64,000 nucleotides of DNA from Torreya grandis (Eukaryota > Streptophyta > Pinopsida > Cupressales > Taxaceae), in the NCBI GenBank assembly GCA_037957365.1, contig JARHVA010002424.1, positions 2,151,001 through 2,215,000 of the forward strand, in the 5' to 3' direction. Of the stretch, positions 1-10,849 are shown in pieces. The position numbers were made by a program, and so were the translations under genes. Position 1 is the first letter of the stretch; every line of letters begins with the position of its first letter. The notes under the pieces were generated by a model. That model searched no databases. It was not told where the DNA came from and was given only the letters and a program-made list of their open reading frames with translations.

Positions 1-2
1 AC

Positions 3-300
3 TGCATGAAGTGTTGCTCTAACTGAATTGGGTTGAGAGGAAGGTCTATCAATCTTTGTCTTCCTACAAAGAGAGCACACTTTTGACACTTTCTTACCCA
101 TGCATATTCATCCTTAAATAGGATTGGCCAATAATAACTATCCCTCATCATGTTTAATGCTATAATCCTTAGGGGAAAATGGCCTCTTGTAGGTCCATCA
201 TAGAATTACTCCAAGAGCCTAGTCATTTGTTCATAATCTATGCACCTAAGAAGTACTCCATTGAGATTTTTTATAAATAATACTCCATCAACTAATGCAT
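3..300 (-). pseudogene. Element I integrase zinc-binding N-terminus (partial)
   Basis: The minus-strand translation gives a Tat-like integrase start: a segment like 'DGVLFIKNLNGVLLRCID', then 'GHFPL', 'SYYWPILFKDEYAWVRKCQKC' shortened to its key CxxC (RKCQKC), and 'PLNPIQLEQHF'. These fit the H2C2 zinc-binding module and the linker to the catalytic core, which would continue beyond base 1. One in-frame stop is visible after 'TRLLE'. The domain follows the RNase H remnant in the expected order. It is recognised from family pattern only. Confidence 0.75.
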
Positions 301-419
301 AAGGTATGGATTAAAATATAAAATACCTTATCTTTTCTCTATCTATACCTTATGGGTAATCACCTATTATCAAGAACCTTGTCATATCCTGGAGCTAGCT
401 AGTGTGAGGTGGAGGTGCA

Positions 420-1090
420 TCTATTTGTGACTTATCTTTTGTCACCGAGACAACATCTTTATCTTTAATGAGGTCATCAACCATATGGTCACACAAGCCC
501 TTTCCTCTCATTAGCTTAGTGACCTTGATCTCCACATCATATTCCATGACCTTGGTAAATCAACCAGCCCTCTTCTCATTTAAATCTTTTTTAAGAAGGA
601 AGTCTCTCACTCTAGGATGAGACACCAAAAGATAGATTTTTCTATTGGAGAGTATTGTTATAATTTTTTAAAGGATTATTACCACTAAAAGGACTTGATT
701 TTATAAAAAAGTATACCTTACCTCCTACCCTTCAAATCCTTGATTGAAAAATGCAATTGGATACTCAAGTCCTTCACCATTATTTTACATCAACATAGAT
801 GATATATTATCAATATTGGTAAAGGCATACAATATGAAATCCCTTAAGAAATCAAGATTCATGAGCGTAGGTGCTTGGGAAATGGCTTTTTTAATAGCCT
901 CAAATCCTACTTTACCTTCATTTGACCAAGTAAATACTTAGTTATTATTCAACATAACATTAATGAGTTTGACTAAGATTTCAAAGCCTGGTATAAACCT
1001 CCTTGTGAAGTTTATCTTCCCAAGGAAACTTTTAAGTCCCTTCTTATGCTTAGGTAAGGATAATGCCAAGATGGCACTTACTATATTATG
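420..1090 (-). pseudogene. Element I RT tail and gypsy RNase H remnant
   Basis: The minus strand carries the RT-to-RNase H connection (KGLKSFLGKINFTRRFIPGF, FTWSNEG, AISQAPTLMNLDF) and RNase H pieces (DFILYAF, 'YPIAFFNQGF'). It ends with 'MEYDVEIKVTKLMRGKGL', a signature of the Tat-type RNase H C-terminus before integrase. At least four stops and frame changes interrupt it. RNase H would degrade the RNA strand of the RNA/DNA hybrid during reverse transcription; this copy cannot be functional. Confidence 0.75.
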
Positions 1091-1860
1091 ATCAATAGTT
1101 AATCCCTATTTTGAGATAATATATCCCAAGAGTTTTCCATTATGGATGGAAAACACACATTTCTTTGGATTCAATGAGATCTCATATTCTCTGCATCTCT
1201 CAAAGATCAATCTCAAGTGATCCAAGTGCTCACTAGTCATCTTAGAGAAAATTATTATGTGATCCAAGTAGATAAACACCATATAATTTATAAAAACTTA
1301 GAAAGTAATGTGCATGTATTTTTAAAAAGTGGCCCTAAAATTTGATAGGCCAAAAAACATCTTATGATAAGCATATGTGCCCCACTTTATGGTGAAGGAA
1401 GTCTTGTATTAGACTTCTTCTCTTATTAGCACTTGGTTATATCCTGAGTACCCATCTAAAAGAGAATAATTTTAAACTAAAAACCATTTTAAGGATTTTC
1501 TCTATGGATGGTAGATGGTAAGGGGTAATGATATTTCAAAGAAACCTTGTTCAAGTCTGTGAAGTCAACACACAACCAGATCTCAACATTCTTCTTTCTC
1601 ATAGGTTCCAGGTTGGCTACCCATGAGGAGTATTTGATGGAAAAAAAGATATTAGACTTGATCAATTTATTCAATTATTTCCTCATTAGATCTTTAGTTT
1701 TTTGGGTTGATATGATTTTTCTCCTACCTAATAGGATTGCCATTGGCCTCCAAATCTATAGTGTGTTGGGGTAGCTTGGGATCAAAGCCTCTCACATCAC
1801 TGTATTCCCAAGAAAAGATGTTTGAATATTCCTTACAAAGTTAAATTAAATCATGAATTT
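1090..1860 (-). pseudogene. Element I reverse transcriptase remnant (Tat-type)
   Basis: From high to low coordinates the minus strand gives 'EYSNIFSWEYSDVRGFDPKL' (pre-RT), 'LPQHTIDLEANGNPI', then 'SSWVANLEPMRKKN' and 'LCVDFTDLNKVSLKYHYPLP'. These are RT fingers and palm motifs. The catalytic block reads 'VFIYLDHIIIFSK' near 1250-1290, so the canonical YxDD is YLDH and the second catalytic aspartate is lost. It is followed by 'SLNPKKCVFSIHNGKLLGYI'. The longest clean frame is 1489-1674. The family match is strong in sequence pattern; function is lost. Confidence 0.85.
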
Positions 1861-2280
1861 ATACCTCATTTATCACCTTCTCAAGCTTGAGGATCTTGTC
1901 TTTGAAGATAAGGACTATTTTATAGTTCTCTTCATTAGTTGATATTACTGCCTTATCTTTCCTCTTATGATCTCTTTCATAGAAAAAACCATCAAGGGTG
2001 ATCAGCCCTTTAAGAAGTTTTTTAGACCTTAATTTAATAATTTTATCCTTGTACTAATGTTTAGATTTACCTTGGTTCATTGAGGAAAACTCTACTTCTT
2101 ACTATAATAAATAAGCAATCTGCTTATCATTATCAAAGACCTACCAATGAACCTCATTATTTGGAACTGATGGTCTTACTACCACTTTGACATGTGGTTG
2201 TACTTTGGAATTTTTAAACTCATTTAGGATGTAAAACTAAGATACCATAATTTCTAACCTTTTAGCATGCTAATTTTTCT
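1860..2280 (-). pseudogene. Element I aRNH-RT linker
   Basis: The minus strand reads 'VRPSVPNNEVHW', 'VFDNDKQIAYLL', 'KGLITLDGFFYERDHKRKDK' and 'NEENYKIVLIFKDKILKLEK'. These match the spacer seen in plant Tat polyproteins that place aRNH before RT, where a proline-rich segment is followed by a charged stretch leading to the RT start. Two stops are present. It supports one continuous ancestral pol frame. Confidence 0.65.
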
Positions 2281-2660
2281 CTCTTGGCATTGCTTGGATG
2301 TTGAAAGCTTTAAAGTCCTCAAGTATGTCCCACACTCTATATTTTTAGGATTTCATCAAAGGGTTATTTAGGGTGTTTTGGCCACTAACCTAATGCATTA
2401 TCATATCACTATCCCCATACACTTGTAATTACTTGATTCCCTTCTTACTATCCCATTAAAATCCATGGATAAGGCCCTCATATTCAATTGCATTATAGGA
2501 ACAACTAAATTAGAACTTGTAAGATTAAAATTACTTGTTATTGGAAGGGAATATCAACATCACACTTATAAATAATCCATGTTTACATCTTGAGCCATCA
2601 AAAAACAATTTCCATAAACCACTACTATCATATTATGGCCTAGTGAGGGATGTCATGAAT
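2280..2660 (-). pseudogene. Element I additional RNase H (aRNH) remnant
   Basis: The minus strand gives 'WKLFFDGSRCKHGLFISVML', 'YNAIEYEGLIHGF', 'LQVYGDSDMIMH', 'VSGQN' and 'AFNIQAMPRE'. The catalytic carboxylates are all still visible: D in FFDGS, E in EYEG, D in GDSD. This is the RVT_3-type second RNase H of Tat elements. Around five in-frame stops show decay despite the preserved active-site triplets. Its position upstream of RT is the opposite of element II. Confidence 0.8.
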
Positions 2661-2704
2661 TCATTCTCTTCATGCAAGAAATAGACTCCCACGTTTCTTT
2701 ATAT

Positions 2705-2960
2705 AACACCTTATGTTGACCAAAATTAAATTTTAGGTCAAATTTAGACCCCTATAGATTAAAAAAACTTGGTTTTTTAAATGTTAGAGGGGGGTCTAAA
2801 TATATTTCATAACCTATATTATGGTTAAATTGATGTTATCTAATGTGTTTCTAACCTTAGTCTTAGTTTCATAAGCTTATTTATCATTTTAGGTCATTTA
2901 ATGTACTTTTAAAGGTCATAAATGCAAGTGGCATGGTTCCCAAGCTGCGTAGATGTCATA
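2705..2960 (-). repeat. Dispersed leader repeat, copy C (inverted, partial)
   Basis: On the minus strand this segment aligns with copies A (about 13200-13400) and B (about 30900-31110). Shared landmarks in order are TCATTTTRGGTCATT read on the plus strand, a run like AAAACCAAGTTTTTTTAAT, GGGGT, TTTGACCTAAAA and TTGGTCAAC. The landmark spacing of about 150 bp matches copy B. In B the same leader runs into gag; here it abuts aRNH within about 50 bp. Confidence 0.65.
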
Positions 2961-3924
2961 TTTTCCTTGAAAACATGCAAGAGGTTATTTTAACTATCAA
3001 GGATGTAAGTTACATTAGAATATTATAGTTTGTCTAGCTAAAATTACAAAAATTAACTGAAAAATGAGAAAATAACACTTGTACGACCCATGGGGAATTG
3101 TGATGATGGGTGTCGTCAATACCCTTCACTTAATAATTTCAATATAAGGTTGGCGTTTGAAGGCTATATGCAAAAAGAGAAAGAGGACTTTGGTAAATGG
3201 TTCCTTTTATCACACTCCACACTTATAGGAATTGAAAAGAACCTTTATTGGAATTTAAAAATCACACTTGCAAAAATCAAAACACTCTTGCATGGAATTA
3301 AAGCACATTTTTAGAAAGTAAATTTTTGAATTAGAAAGTAAATAGTAAACACATAAAATACTTGCAAGTTTATAACAAACTATACAAAAAATAAATATAT
3401 ACAACAATAAAAAAATAAGAATTTATAGTAGAAATAATAATTATAGAATAAAGAAATAAAATAAAAAAATATTGATCCATCTTCCTTAGAATGAGTGGCC
3501 TACTCATTCTTTGGAAGAGGATTTATTTAGAACATAAGTTTCAAATAGACTACTTAGAATAATGGAAAGAAAAATTAAATTGATTGATTAAATATTTCAT
3601 TCAGGTGTGGAAGGTTGCATTTATAATTTCATACTTCCAACCAACACCTTTATTTAGGAATAACATCCAAGATACTCAATCCTATCTCAATCTCCACAAA
3701 ATATGGAGAGAGATATTTATTCTAATAAAAAAATTTATTGTTGCCTAATCTAGATCTCCATCAAATATGAAGAGAGATGAATATTAGAATGAAATTATAT
3801 AAATGAATACAATCTATAATGAAAATTCTATACATAAAAATCTATATATAGAAAGAATCTAAATGGAAAACATTCTTTGTGATAGATAGAACATTAGAAT
3901 AAATTTATAAATAATTTTTAAACA
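2961..3924. other. Featureless AT-rich stretch
   Basis: No coding pattern, repeat array or retroelement motif was recognised. By position it should be the inverted equivalent of the upstream part of repeats A and B. Only scattered similarity (a GTCGTACAAG-like patch near 3083 against 30558) was visible, which is not enough to extend copy C. Confidence 0.4.
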
Positions 3925-4262
3925 AGTCTATAGTAGTTTTTTTGAAGTCTGTAGCAATTCTATTATAATCCATTACAACCTGTTAAAATTCATAGCAACC
4001 TACTGAAATCCATAGAAAGCTTAGTAAAATTCATAGTAAACCTAGTAAAATCTATAGCTGATCTAATGTAATCCATAGCTTATCTGATATAATCTATAGC
4101 TTATCCATAGTAAGCATGTTGTAATCTATAACTGATCCGTAGCAAGCCTATTGTAATATGTAATTATTTTAAAAATTCTATTGTAATTTGTAGCTACTGT
4201 AACAAGCTTATTTTAATCTAGAGATGTTGTAACAAGTTTATAAGAGTCCATATCTTGACCAA
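3925..4262. repeat. Minisatellite, 21-bp units grading into 30-32-bp units
   Basis: About 13 degenerate units carry the core 'AATCCATAGCAAGCCTA'. Units near 4000-4100 are 20-21 bp, for example those starting ATAGAAAGC, ATAGTAAAC, ATAGCTGAT and ATAGCTTAT. Those from about 4095 onward are 30-32 bp because they gain an extra CATAGTAAGC-like segment. It is non-coding, and divergence between neighbouring units is high. Confidence 0.75.
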
Positions 4263-4548
4263 AATACTAGATATTATTATAGAAGACTTCAACATGGTTA
4301 CTCTTCATACTTTGAATCATTCTTATCATATTATAAACTTTATATACACTTATTGATAACTTTTTCTCAATAACCATTGGAAATAACTAACCAATAGATA
4401 ACAAATAATTCTAAAGACATAATCATGATATATACTTACTATTTCATTCTAAATAAACTATAAGTTTGGAAATTATATTTAGATCCACTTTTAATGCAAG
4501 AAAAATAAAGTTATTTTATGGATATAATGATTCATTTTATGAACTCAT

Positions 4549-5153
4549 CATCTCCCCCACACCTAATCTCATGCATGTCTTTATGCATGCCACTATTTTT
4601 AAAACATCATGGTATATATGTAGGGGTTAGATTTTTTACTTCATACTTCAGATGAATCCCTAAATTATTCTCATTGGTATAAGATAATGAAATTAATCTT
4701 TTAAAATCTCAAATAAAAGTGGCCAATGAAAATATATATTTAAGGATAGGTTCTTGTGTGGAAGTTTTTTGACTATCCTCATATTTTAATTGATTCTTTT
4801 GACACAGGTTCTTGCATAGAATTCTCATGTTGATCTCTTTATCTTTTATCTTTTATCTTTCTTTTATTTCTTATTTTTTTCAATTTTTTTTAAAAAAGAG
4901 GTGAGATCATGTTTTTATGTTGAGAATTTTCTATTGTGTCTATACATATGTATTTCAACCACAAAGCAACTTTTGACATAACTTTTTTTTGTTCCTTTCA
5001 AAACCATGTACCATGAAATTCTTATTCTTTTCAAAACAATATACCATGATTAAGATCAAACTATTTTTGTATGTTTGGATAATCCCAACTCTTATATATT
5101 TGAATATATTCTCCTCCCCCACACCTAAGCTAATGCATGTCTTCATACATGTG
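4549..5153 (-). repeat. Pair of PPT-like motifs with ATGCATG hairpin
   Basis: A motif of about 40 bp occurs at 4549-4592 and again at 5112-5153: CTCCCCCACACCTAA, then a spacer and ATGCATGTCTT(T/C)AT(G/A)CATG. On the minus strand it reads TTAGGTGTGGGGGAG, resembling retroelement polypurine tracts. The second half can fold: CATGCAT/ATGCATG around GTCTTT in the first copy, an imperfect version in the second. The roughly 520 bp between the copies is AT-rich with no coding call. Confidence 0.5.
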
Positions 5154-5484
5154 AAATGAATGAAGTGAGATGAAATTACATAAGATTAGATGGAAGTTTG
5201 TCCATTTTTCCAAAACAAGATATTTGTAAGAGAGGATCTTCATGTAATAAAAAATCTACAAGTAAATTTAAATGTATAATATTAAATCAAAATACCATGG
5301 CATACATTTAGTCTTTAGTGTTGCTTCCAAGGTAGCCAAAGTGAAAAATATTGAAAAAGTGTTGGAAAAAGAATAATCCTGATATGCTGGAAATAAGAGC
5401 ACAAAAGTAAGCAACCATATAAAAAAACTACATCAAATGATCCATTAGACAAATTGTATTCTTTTTATTTTTATGTTTTTGTCT

Positions 5485-5575
5485 TTGACTAGCCAGTAAA
5501 CTGATTTTCTAATGAAGGCTCTTTATTCTAGCACTTGGTCCGCCAGCAAGTTGGTTTTTAAACCAAGGCTACCAA
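5485..5575. repeat. 50-bp tandem duplication
   Basis: Two diverged units start at about 5487 and 5537, sharing GCCAG at 5492 and 5542 and ending in AAGGCT (5515-5520, 5565-5570). The second contains the palindrome TTGGTTT-TT-AAACCAA. The unit is short, old and non-coding. Confidence 0.55.
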
Positions 5576-6428
5576 TAATGCTCGAAGGTTTTTATTGTTG
5601 GTTTTTTTTTAAATTTTAAATTTTTAAATTTTTTTGAAACTAATGACATTAAAACAATTAACCATAAACTCTATGCATCTTCATACTAATTACAAATGTA
5701 GCATTGAATTTTTTGTATGTTGACATTTCTTCAGCATTGATCTTACTGATTCTACTACATTCTATTTGTCAAAGATAACTTAGGATAATATATTAGCTAC
5801 TTTTTAAAGTCATGGGCATAAATTTTCATCTCCATAATGACTCCTTATAATGAAAGTATCATGTAAAAACCAAAAATAAATAAATCTTTTTCGAACAAGC
5901 ATAATATCAGCAATGTCAAAAAATAAATAAATATTAACAATAGAATGTTAAGACAAACATTTGAATGTATATGGAAGAATATAATTCAGCTTATGTACGA
6001 ATAATTGATGGTTTAAGAATTAACATTATTGATGATGAAATTATATTATAGAGAATAAAAACTTCCTAAAAAATTTCTATTACTATGCAAGTGGATATGG
6101 GTTTAGCTCATTTTTGAATATGGATGGAAATGAGTGGAATGAAATGTCATCAATTCTTTTTATTATGAATTATGCTAAAAATACTAATTTTTATTTTTTA
6201 AAAGGAAGATAAAATTACATTTCTAAATGATTGGATGAAAACTAAAAACTAAAAAATATACTTAGATAACTAAATCTTGGAGGTCCTTGGCTTCATTGTT
6301 ATAAATAAATTTTTCATGCCACTTCTTATTATTGAAAATTTTGTGTTCTTCATCTACAGCCTAGCTTGGATTTACATCATGTTGAATAAGCTTATCACTA
6401 TCTTTTTCTTTGGCCAAGAAATCAAAAA
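5576..6428. other. Featureless AT-rich stretch
   Basis: Homopolymer-rich AT sequence; no coding, RNA or mobile-element signal was recognised. Confidence 0.4.
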
Positions 6429-6528
6429 CAGGGGTCTGGGGGTGGTAGCCCCCAACAGGTCAAGGGGAAACACCTCTTATGTGTTCCCTATCATGATACA
6501 TGGCAGGGTCAAGGGGTAGAGCCCCTCA
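6429..6528. repeat. GC-rich hairpin island
   Basis: About 100 bp of high GC stands out from a very AT-rich background. It holds three related units. The first folds with TGGGGG/CCCCCA (6437-6442 with 6449-6454). The second is AGGTCAAGGGG (degenerate). The third is AGGGTCAAGGGG with stem AGGGG/CCCCT (6512-6516 with 6522-6526). A frame of 80 codons crosses it but resembles no protein. Similar GC-rich hairpin units occur in some plant LTRs; that comparison is from memory. Confidence 0.6.
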
Positions 6529-7403
6529 AAGCTAAGCCCAATTTATCACTTTTGTAACCATAAATTTTTTTTAGCATTGTTTTTTGGATGATTTTATGTT
6601 ATTATAAATAACTTGTTGAAAGCACGTAATTGTTATCAATTTATAGCATCTATAACACTCATAAATTATTAAAACTTTAGTCTCATATGACTATATGTAA
6701 ATCTAAGGTTTTATTTTGTATGTTAGTCTGACCTAAAATGAAAGTCTGATTATTTTTAGACTTTCATCATTTTTTTTGACAAACTTTCACATCCATGTAG
6801 ACTTAACAGCAAACATAAAAAATAGAATAAACATCTAGTATCGAGACTAGATTAATTTTTGAGTATTTCAATTTGTGTTTTATTTCAAACATTATCACTA
6901 TAGTTTAGAAAGAATTTTAAAAACAAATATTCAATATAAATTTTAGTGATTCTAGGAGAAAATAGAAATCTAATTAGTTAGATCACCTAATTTAAGAGCA
7001 ACAAACTATACTTGCTAAAATTTTATAAAAATCAGTGATTATGTAAGATTCACAAATTTTGGAATATGGTTATTTGACTTACACAAAATTTGGAGACATA
7101 TATTTATGACATTGAGGTTGTTTCATACTTTGAATTAATTTGTCAAATATGTTACATGACCGTTAGCTACTTCTACTATAATATTTCTTGCATGTAGATT
7201 CTTGCTATTTTTAATTTATCCACTCTACTAATTCACATGAAATTTATCCAAAATAATTGTCTATACATGATGATATTGCATGCAAGGTTTTAGAAGATTA
7301 TATTCATGTATTCCATCCATGAATCTTTGCATAAATATCTCCATCATTGACTTGATTTGATTTGGACATTTTTTATATGCATCTTTTTATGTCATGATAT
7401 GAA
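6529..7403. other. Featureless AT-rich stretch
   Basis: No coding pattern or repeat was recognised between the GC island and the 137-bp duplication. Confidence 0.4.
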
Positions 7404-7678
7404 TTAGTATAAAAATATTGAAGTCATTATCATGCAAAATAAATTAGTCAACCATATAGATCAGAATAAAATTCATTCATAGCACTTTACCAAATAAAAT
7501 CTCCAAGATTTTGGTTGGAGTGACAGTTTCTTTTCAATGATTAGTATAAAAAATATTGAAGTCATTATCATGTAAAATAAATCAGTCAACCATACAGATC
7601 AGACTAAAATTCATTCATAGCACTTTACCAAATAAAATCTCCAAGATTTTGGTTGGAGTGACAGTTTCTTTTCAATGA
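7404..7678. repeat. 137-bp perfect-junction tandem duplication
   Basis: The block 7404-7540 is repeated head-to-tail at 7541-7678. Reading the two side by side shows about five differences (one inserted A and four substitutions), so roughly 96% identity. That is far younger than neighbouring repeats. No flanking target-site duplication or coding content is seen, so it looks like local duplication rather than transposition. Confidence 0.9.
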
Positions 7679-8636
7679 ATCATGATTTTTTTTTAATTAT
7701 TGTTATATCTATCATACTAGAAATAAACTATACTTACCTATGAGATCAAATACCCTACATAATTTTAGCTTAGGAGTCTTCCTTCAACAATTACATAGAC
7801 TATATTGTATACCATTTTATTTTAGCAAAGATCATCAACATAATTTTTTTACCTGTAACACCATCTCTTTGTATACCTCAACCATCTTTTCATAAATTCT
7901 AACTATTTCTAAATTTTGTTCACAAAAATTTGACATGCAATCATATCATACTGTAAACTATATGTTTTTCAACCAAACAAAAGACAACAAAAAATTTTAT
8001 TATAGGAATATAAGTATGATGCATTTTAAAATAGTTAGAAACCAATTTGGCAGTGGTTTTACCTATTGTTTAGCATGTAACTTTTTTTAAATCATTCTAA
8101 AATATGTGTGATCCATTATAAGTGATTATAGACAAGGTATAGTTGTATAGGGTTTTACACCACCAATATATAGTCAATCTAATGAATTTAAAACATAGAT
8201 TATTCCCTAAATATGCATGTTACATATAGAAGTATCTATTTTATATTTATTATGAACAAATATAGAAATCTATATATCAAACTTTTTTTTTATTGGCTAT
8301 TTTATAATTTCATTTCCATTCTTCATCAAAAATTAGATATTCCTTCATGATGTTATCAATTGTTATTTCTTGATAGAACAAGTAATATGATTGCATACGA
8401 ACACCAGATCTAGATGTGAGACCAATAACAAAGACATTCATCATGAAACAATGAGAGCAAAATTGAACACACCATAACACATATATATGTAAGAAAATAT
8501 TCAAAGAGGTAGAAAATCCATAAAAATTATTCATATTATGAGAAATTAACAACTACCCAATATAGTCTTTCTTATTCTCATTTTTTTTCATTATATCTTA
8601 CAATATAAACTCTTTATTATATAGACAAGGTAATCT
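7679..8636. other. Featureless AT-rich stretch
   Basis: No supported gene or repeat. A minus-strand frame of 80 codons at 8310-8552 has no recognisable domain and is treated as chance. Confidence 0.4.
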
Positions 8637-8758
8637 GCCCATTATAAATGACTTTTTCCAACCACCACATTAATGGGCCAAACCTCTCTAAAGGTCATTT
8701 CATATATTTTATTATTCATTTACATGAGGATAAACTCATGATAAATAATAAAATATAT
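8637..8758. repeat. Two adjacent palindromes (hairpin-forming)
   Basis: First, GCCCATTA (8637-8644) is perfectly inverted as TAATGGGC (8671-8678) around a 26-nt loop. Second, ATATATTTTATTATT (8702-8716) is perfectly inverted at 8744-8758, with an inner CATGAG/CTCATG pair (8723-8728, 8735-8740) closing a 6-nt loop. The second gives a 57-nt hairpin with 21 base pairs. No open reading frame or transposase is nearby. Confidence 0.8.
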
Positions 8759-8961
8759 TATTATTTAACTAATGTAATTTAATGTATTAAGGGTACATAA
8801 ATAATACCACTTAACTATTAATTATTTCAATACTCTCATTTAATGTTAAGTGGGTATACATGGTAATTTTCATGAGGTAAAAACATAATGAACTTACACT
8901 CCATGAACCATACATGATGAGTTTTAAGAATTAATAATTGAAATAAATATCCTTCATCATG

Positions 8962-9254
8962 CCATAGTCACCTTTAAAGGAATTATTCTATGTAAACATA
9001 GTCACCCAAAGGTATTACGCTATTTAACTATAAACACCCAAAGGTATTACACTGTGTAACCACAATCACATAATCAACTTTAAATGAATTACACTATACA
9101 AATATAGATACCCAAAGGTATTACTCTATGTAACCATATTTACATAGTCACCTTTAAGGGAATTACACTATACCTCCATAGACACCTAAAGATTTTGAAC
9201 TATGTTTCCATAGGCACCTTTAAAGGAATTAAACTATGTTATCATAAACTACTT
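8962..9254. repeat. Hairpin minisatellite (CATAG...CTATG units)
   Basis: Eight units of about 33-41 bp. Most begin with CATAG and close with CTATG, for example 8963-8967/8988-8992, 9177-9181/9200-9204 and 9209-9213/9234-9238. Two loop classes occur: a 20-nt loop containing CACCTTTAAAGGAATTA and an 18-nt loop containing CACCCAAAGGTATTAC. Loop classes are interspersed along the array. It is non-coding. Confidence 0.75.
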
Positions 9255-10849
9255 AAAGTGAGTTTATTTTAGCATGATTATGAGACTAAATCTCACAATG
9301 AGAATATATCCCATAATTTCTCATGGATAATCAATCAAATATATTGAAATATTTTATAACATAAAGACCTCCATGTTACTATGTGCTGGGTATAAGGTAG
9401 AATTTCATATGAAGTTTACTAAAATCGCATAAAGTGATATATTATAATGTTTTATAATAATAAATATAGATAAATAAAAGGAAACACACCACCCAAATGG
9501 GTGTTAAGAAGTGGCATTGTCATGCGCACTACCCCTCAATGGCAAATTCAATAACTCTAGCATTGATTGAAATTCTATATGATTTAATTTATTGGTGTTG
9601 CATTGAATTTTTCATCAAATTTAAAAAAAATTGACTATCATCACAGCAAAAAGGTTATAATGAGAAAATTTCACATGATGTTCTTCTATCATCCTTCATA
9701 GCCACAAAGTTTCCTTAGAAACTTCCACATGAAGTGCTCCAAGTGATAGCACCTACACTAAACATAACATATATCTAGAAGTAGACTCATTATAATATGA
9801 TGGTTAACATCACAATAACTAAATAAATTAACATAATCAAAGAAAAAAATATATAAACCAAAGTTTATAATTTCTTTTATATACCCAAGTATTCGCTTTG
9901 CTAATTTTTAATGATCCAAGTATAGATCCCACATTAGAAGCAACACCCATATATTATGAAATATATATTCTAATAATAGTTAGATAAATAAAAATACCAA
10001 CAAGATATTTGTAAATAGAGGTTAGCTTTATTGCACATAATTTTTGGATCAAGCTTTAACACAATCTTTAATAGAAATATATGTAAGCTTGCAATCAAGC
10101 ATGTTAAATTTAACAAGTAGGTTATGTGATGCACATGTAATAAATTCAATAATAATTTGATAATAAGTTAAATAAATATTACATATATTATTAGGAATAA
10201 TTTTATATATAATTTGATTCATGAATATTTTTCTTTCTTTTTAAAGTGGACAGTACAAATTTACATTTTATACTAAATCAAAAAAAAAGTTTTAAAAATA
10301 AAATTTTTAGATATTATGTATACTTGATTTTGTAATAAATATGCATATTCTAGTGTGTAAACAACACTATATACTTTAGTTGATTTCAAAACAATTTTAA
10401 AAAATAAATAATTGTAACAAGGGTGAAAGTTATAAGTGTCACAAGTATCAAAAATAGTGTCACAAATTACACTATTTAAATAATTTTTTGTAAAATAAAT
10501 AGTAATAAGTTTAAAATCAAATAAAATACCATCTTAATGTGTCTAAAAGGTGAAAAAATTTAAATATTTATTGGTCACACGACTATCTTTGACAAATAAT
10601 ATGATAAGTCAAGGGTGTCAAAAGTGTCGAGAGCATTGTAATAGATTGTATGTAAGTTTTTCCCATGTGCATTGTGTTTTAATTTTGAAGGGCCTTACTT
10701 TGGTTATTTTAAATTTAAAATAGAAAAAATATGTTATAATATTAATTATGGATTATAATTATTTCCCTTATCACCTAAAATCTTCTACACACACCTTTCC
10801 CATACTTTGAATTCTTAAGCCTATATTTTATCATGATTGTGTTTCTTAT
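9255..10849. other. Long AT-rich stretch without recognised features
   Basis: No reading frame of note, no tandem array and no retroelement motif was found. Composition is extremely AT-rich. Confidence 0.4.

Larger units (their letters stand above)
1..2960 (-). mobile_element. Element I: Tat-type Ty3/gypsy remnant, aRNH-first order
   Basis: Reading the minus strand from high to low coordinates gives a leader-like repeat (2960-2705), an RNase H of the additional (aRNH, RVT_3-like) type, a linker, reverse transcriptase, the classical gypsy RNase H and an integrase zinc finger that runs off the window edge. The frames are broken by many stops and shifts, so this is a dead copy. The order aRNH-RT-RNH-INT matches a known plant Tat-group polyprotein arrangement, unlike element II, whose aRNH follows RNase H. 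No gag or protease was found between the leader repeat and aRNH, so they are deleted or were never joined here. The 3' end (integrase core, 3' LTR) lies outside the window. Confidence 0.8.

Noticed and set aside
3090..3314. Plus-strand frame of 74 codons
   Set aside because: No recognisable domain and it lies in a region expected to be non-coding leader or LTR of element I.
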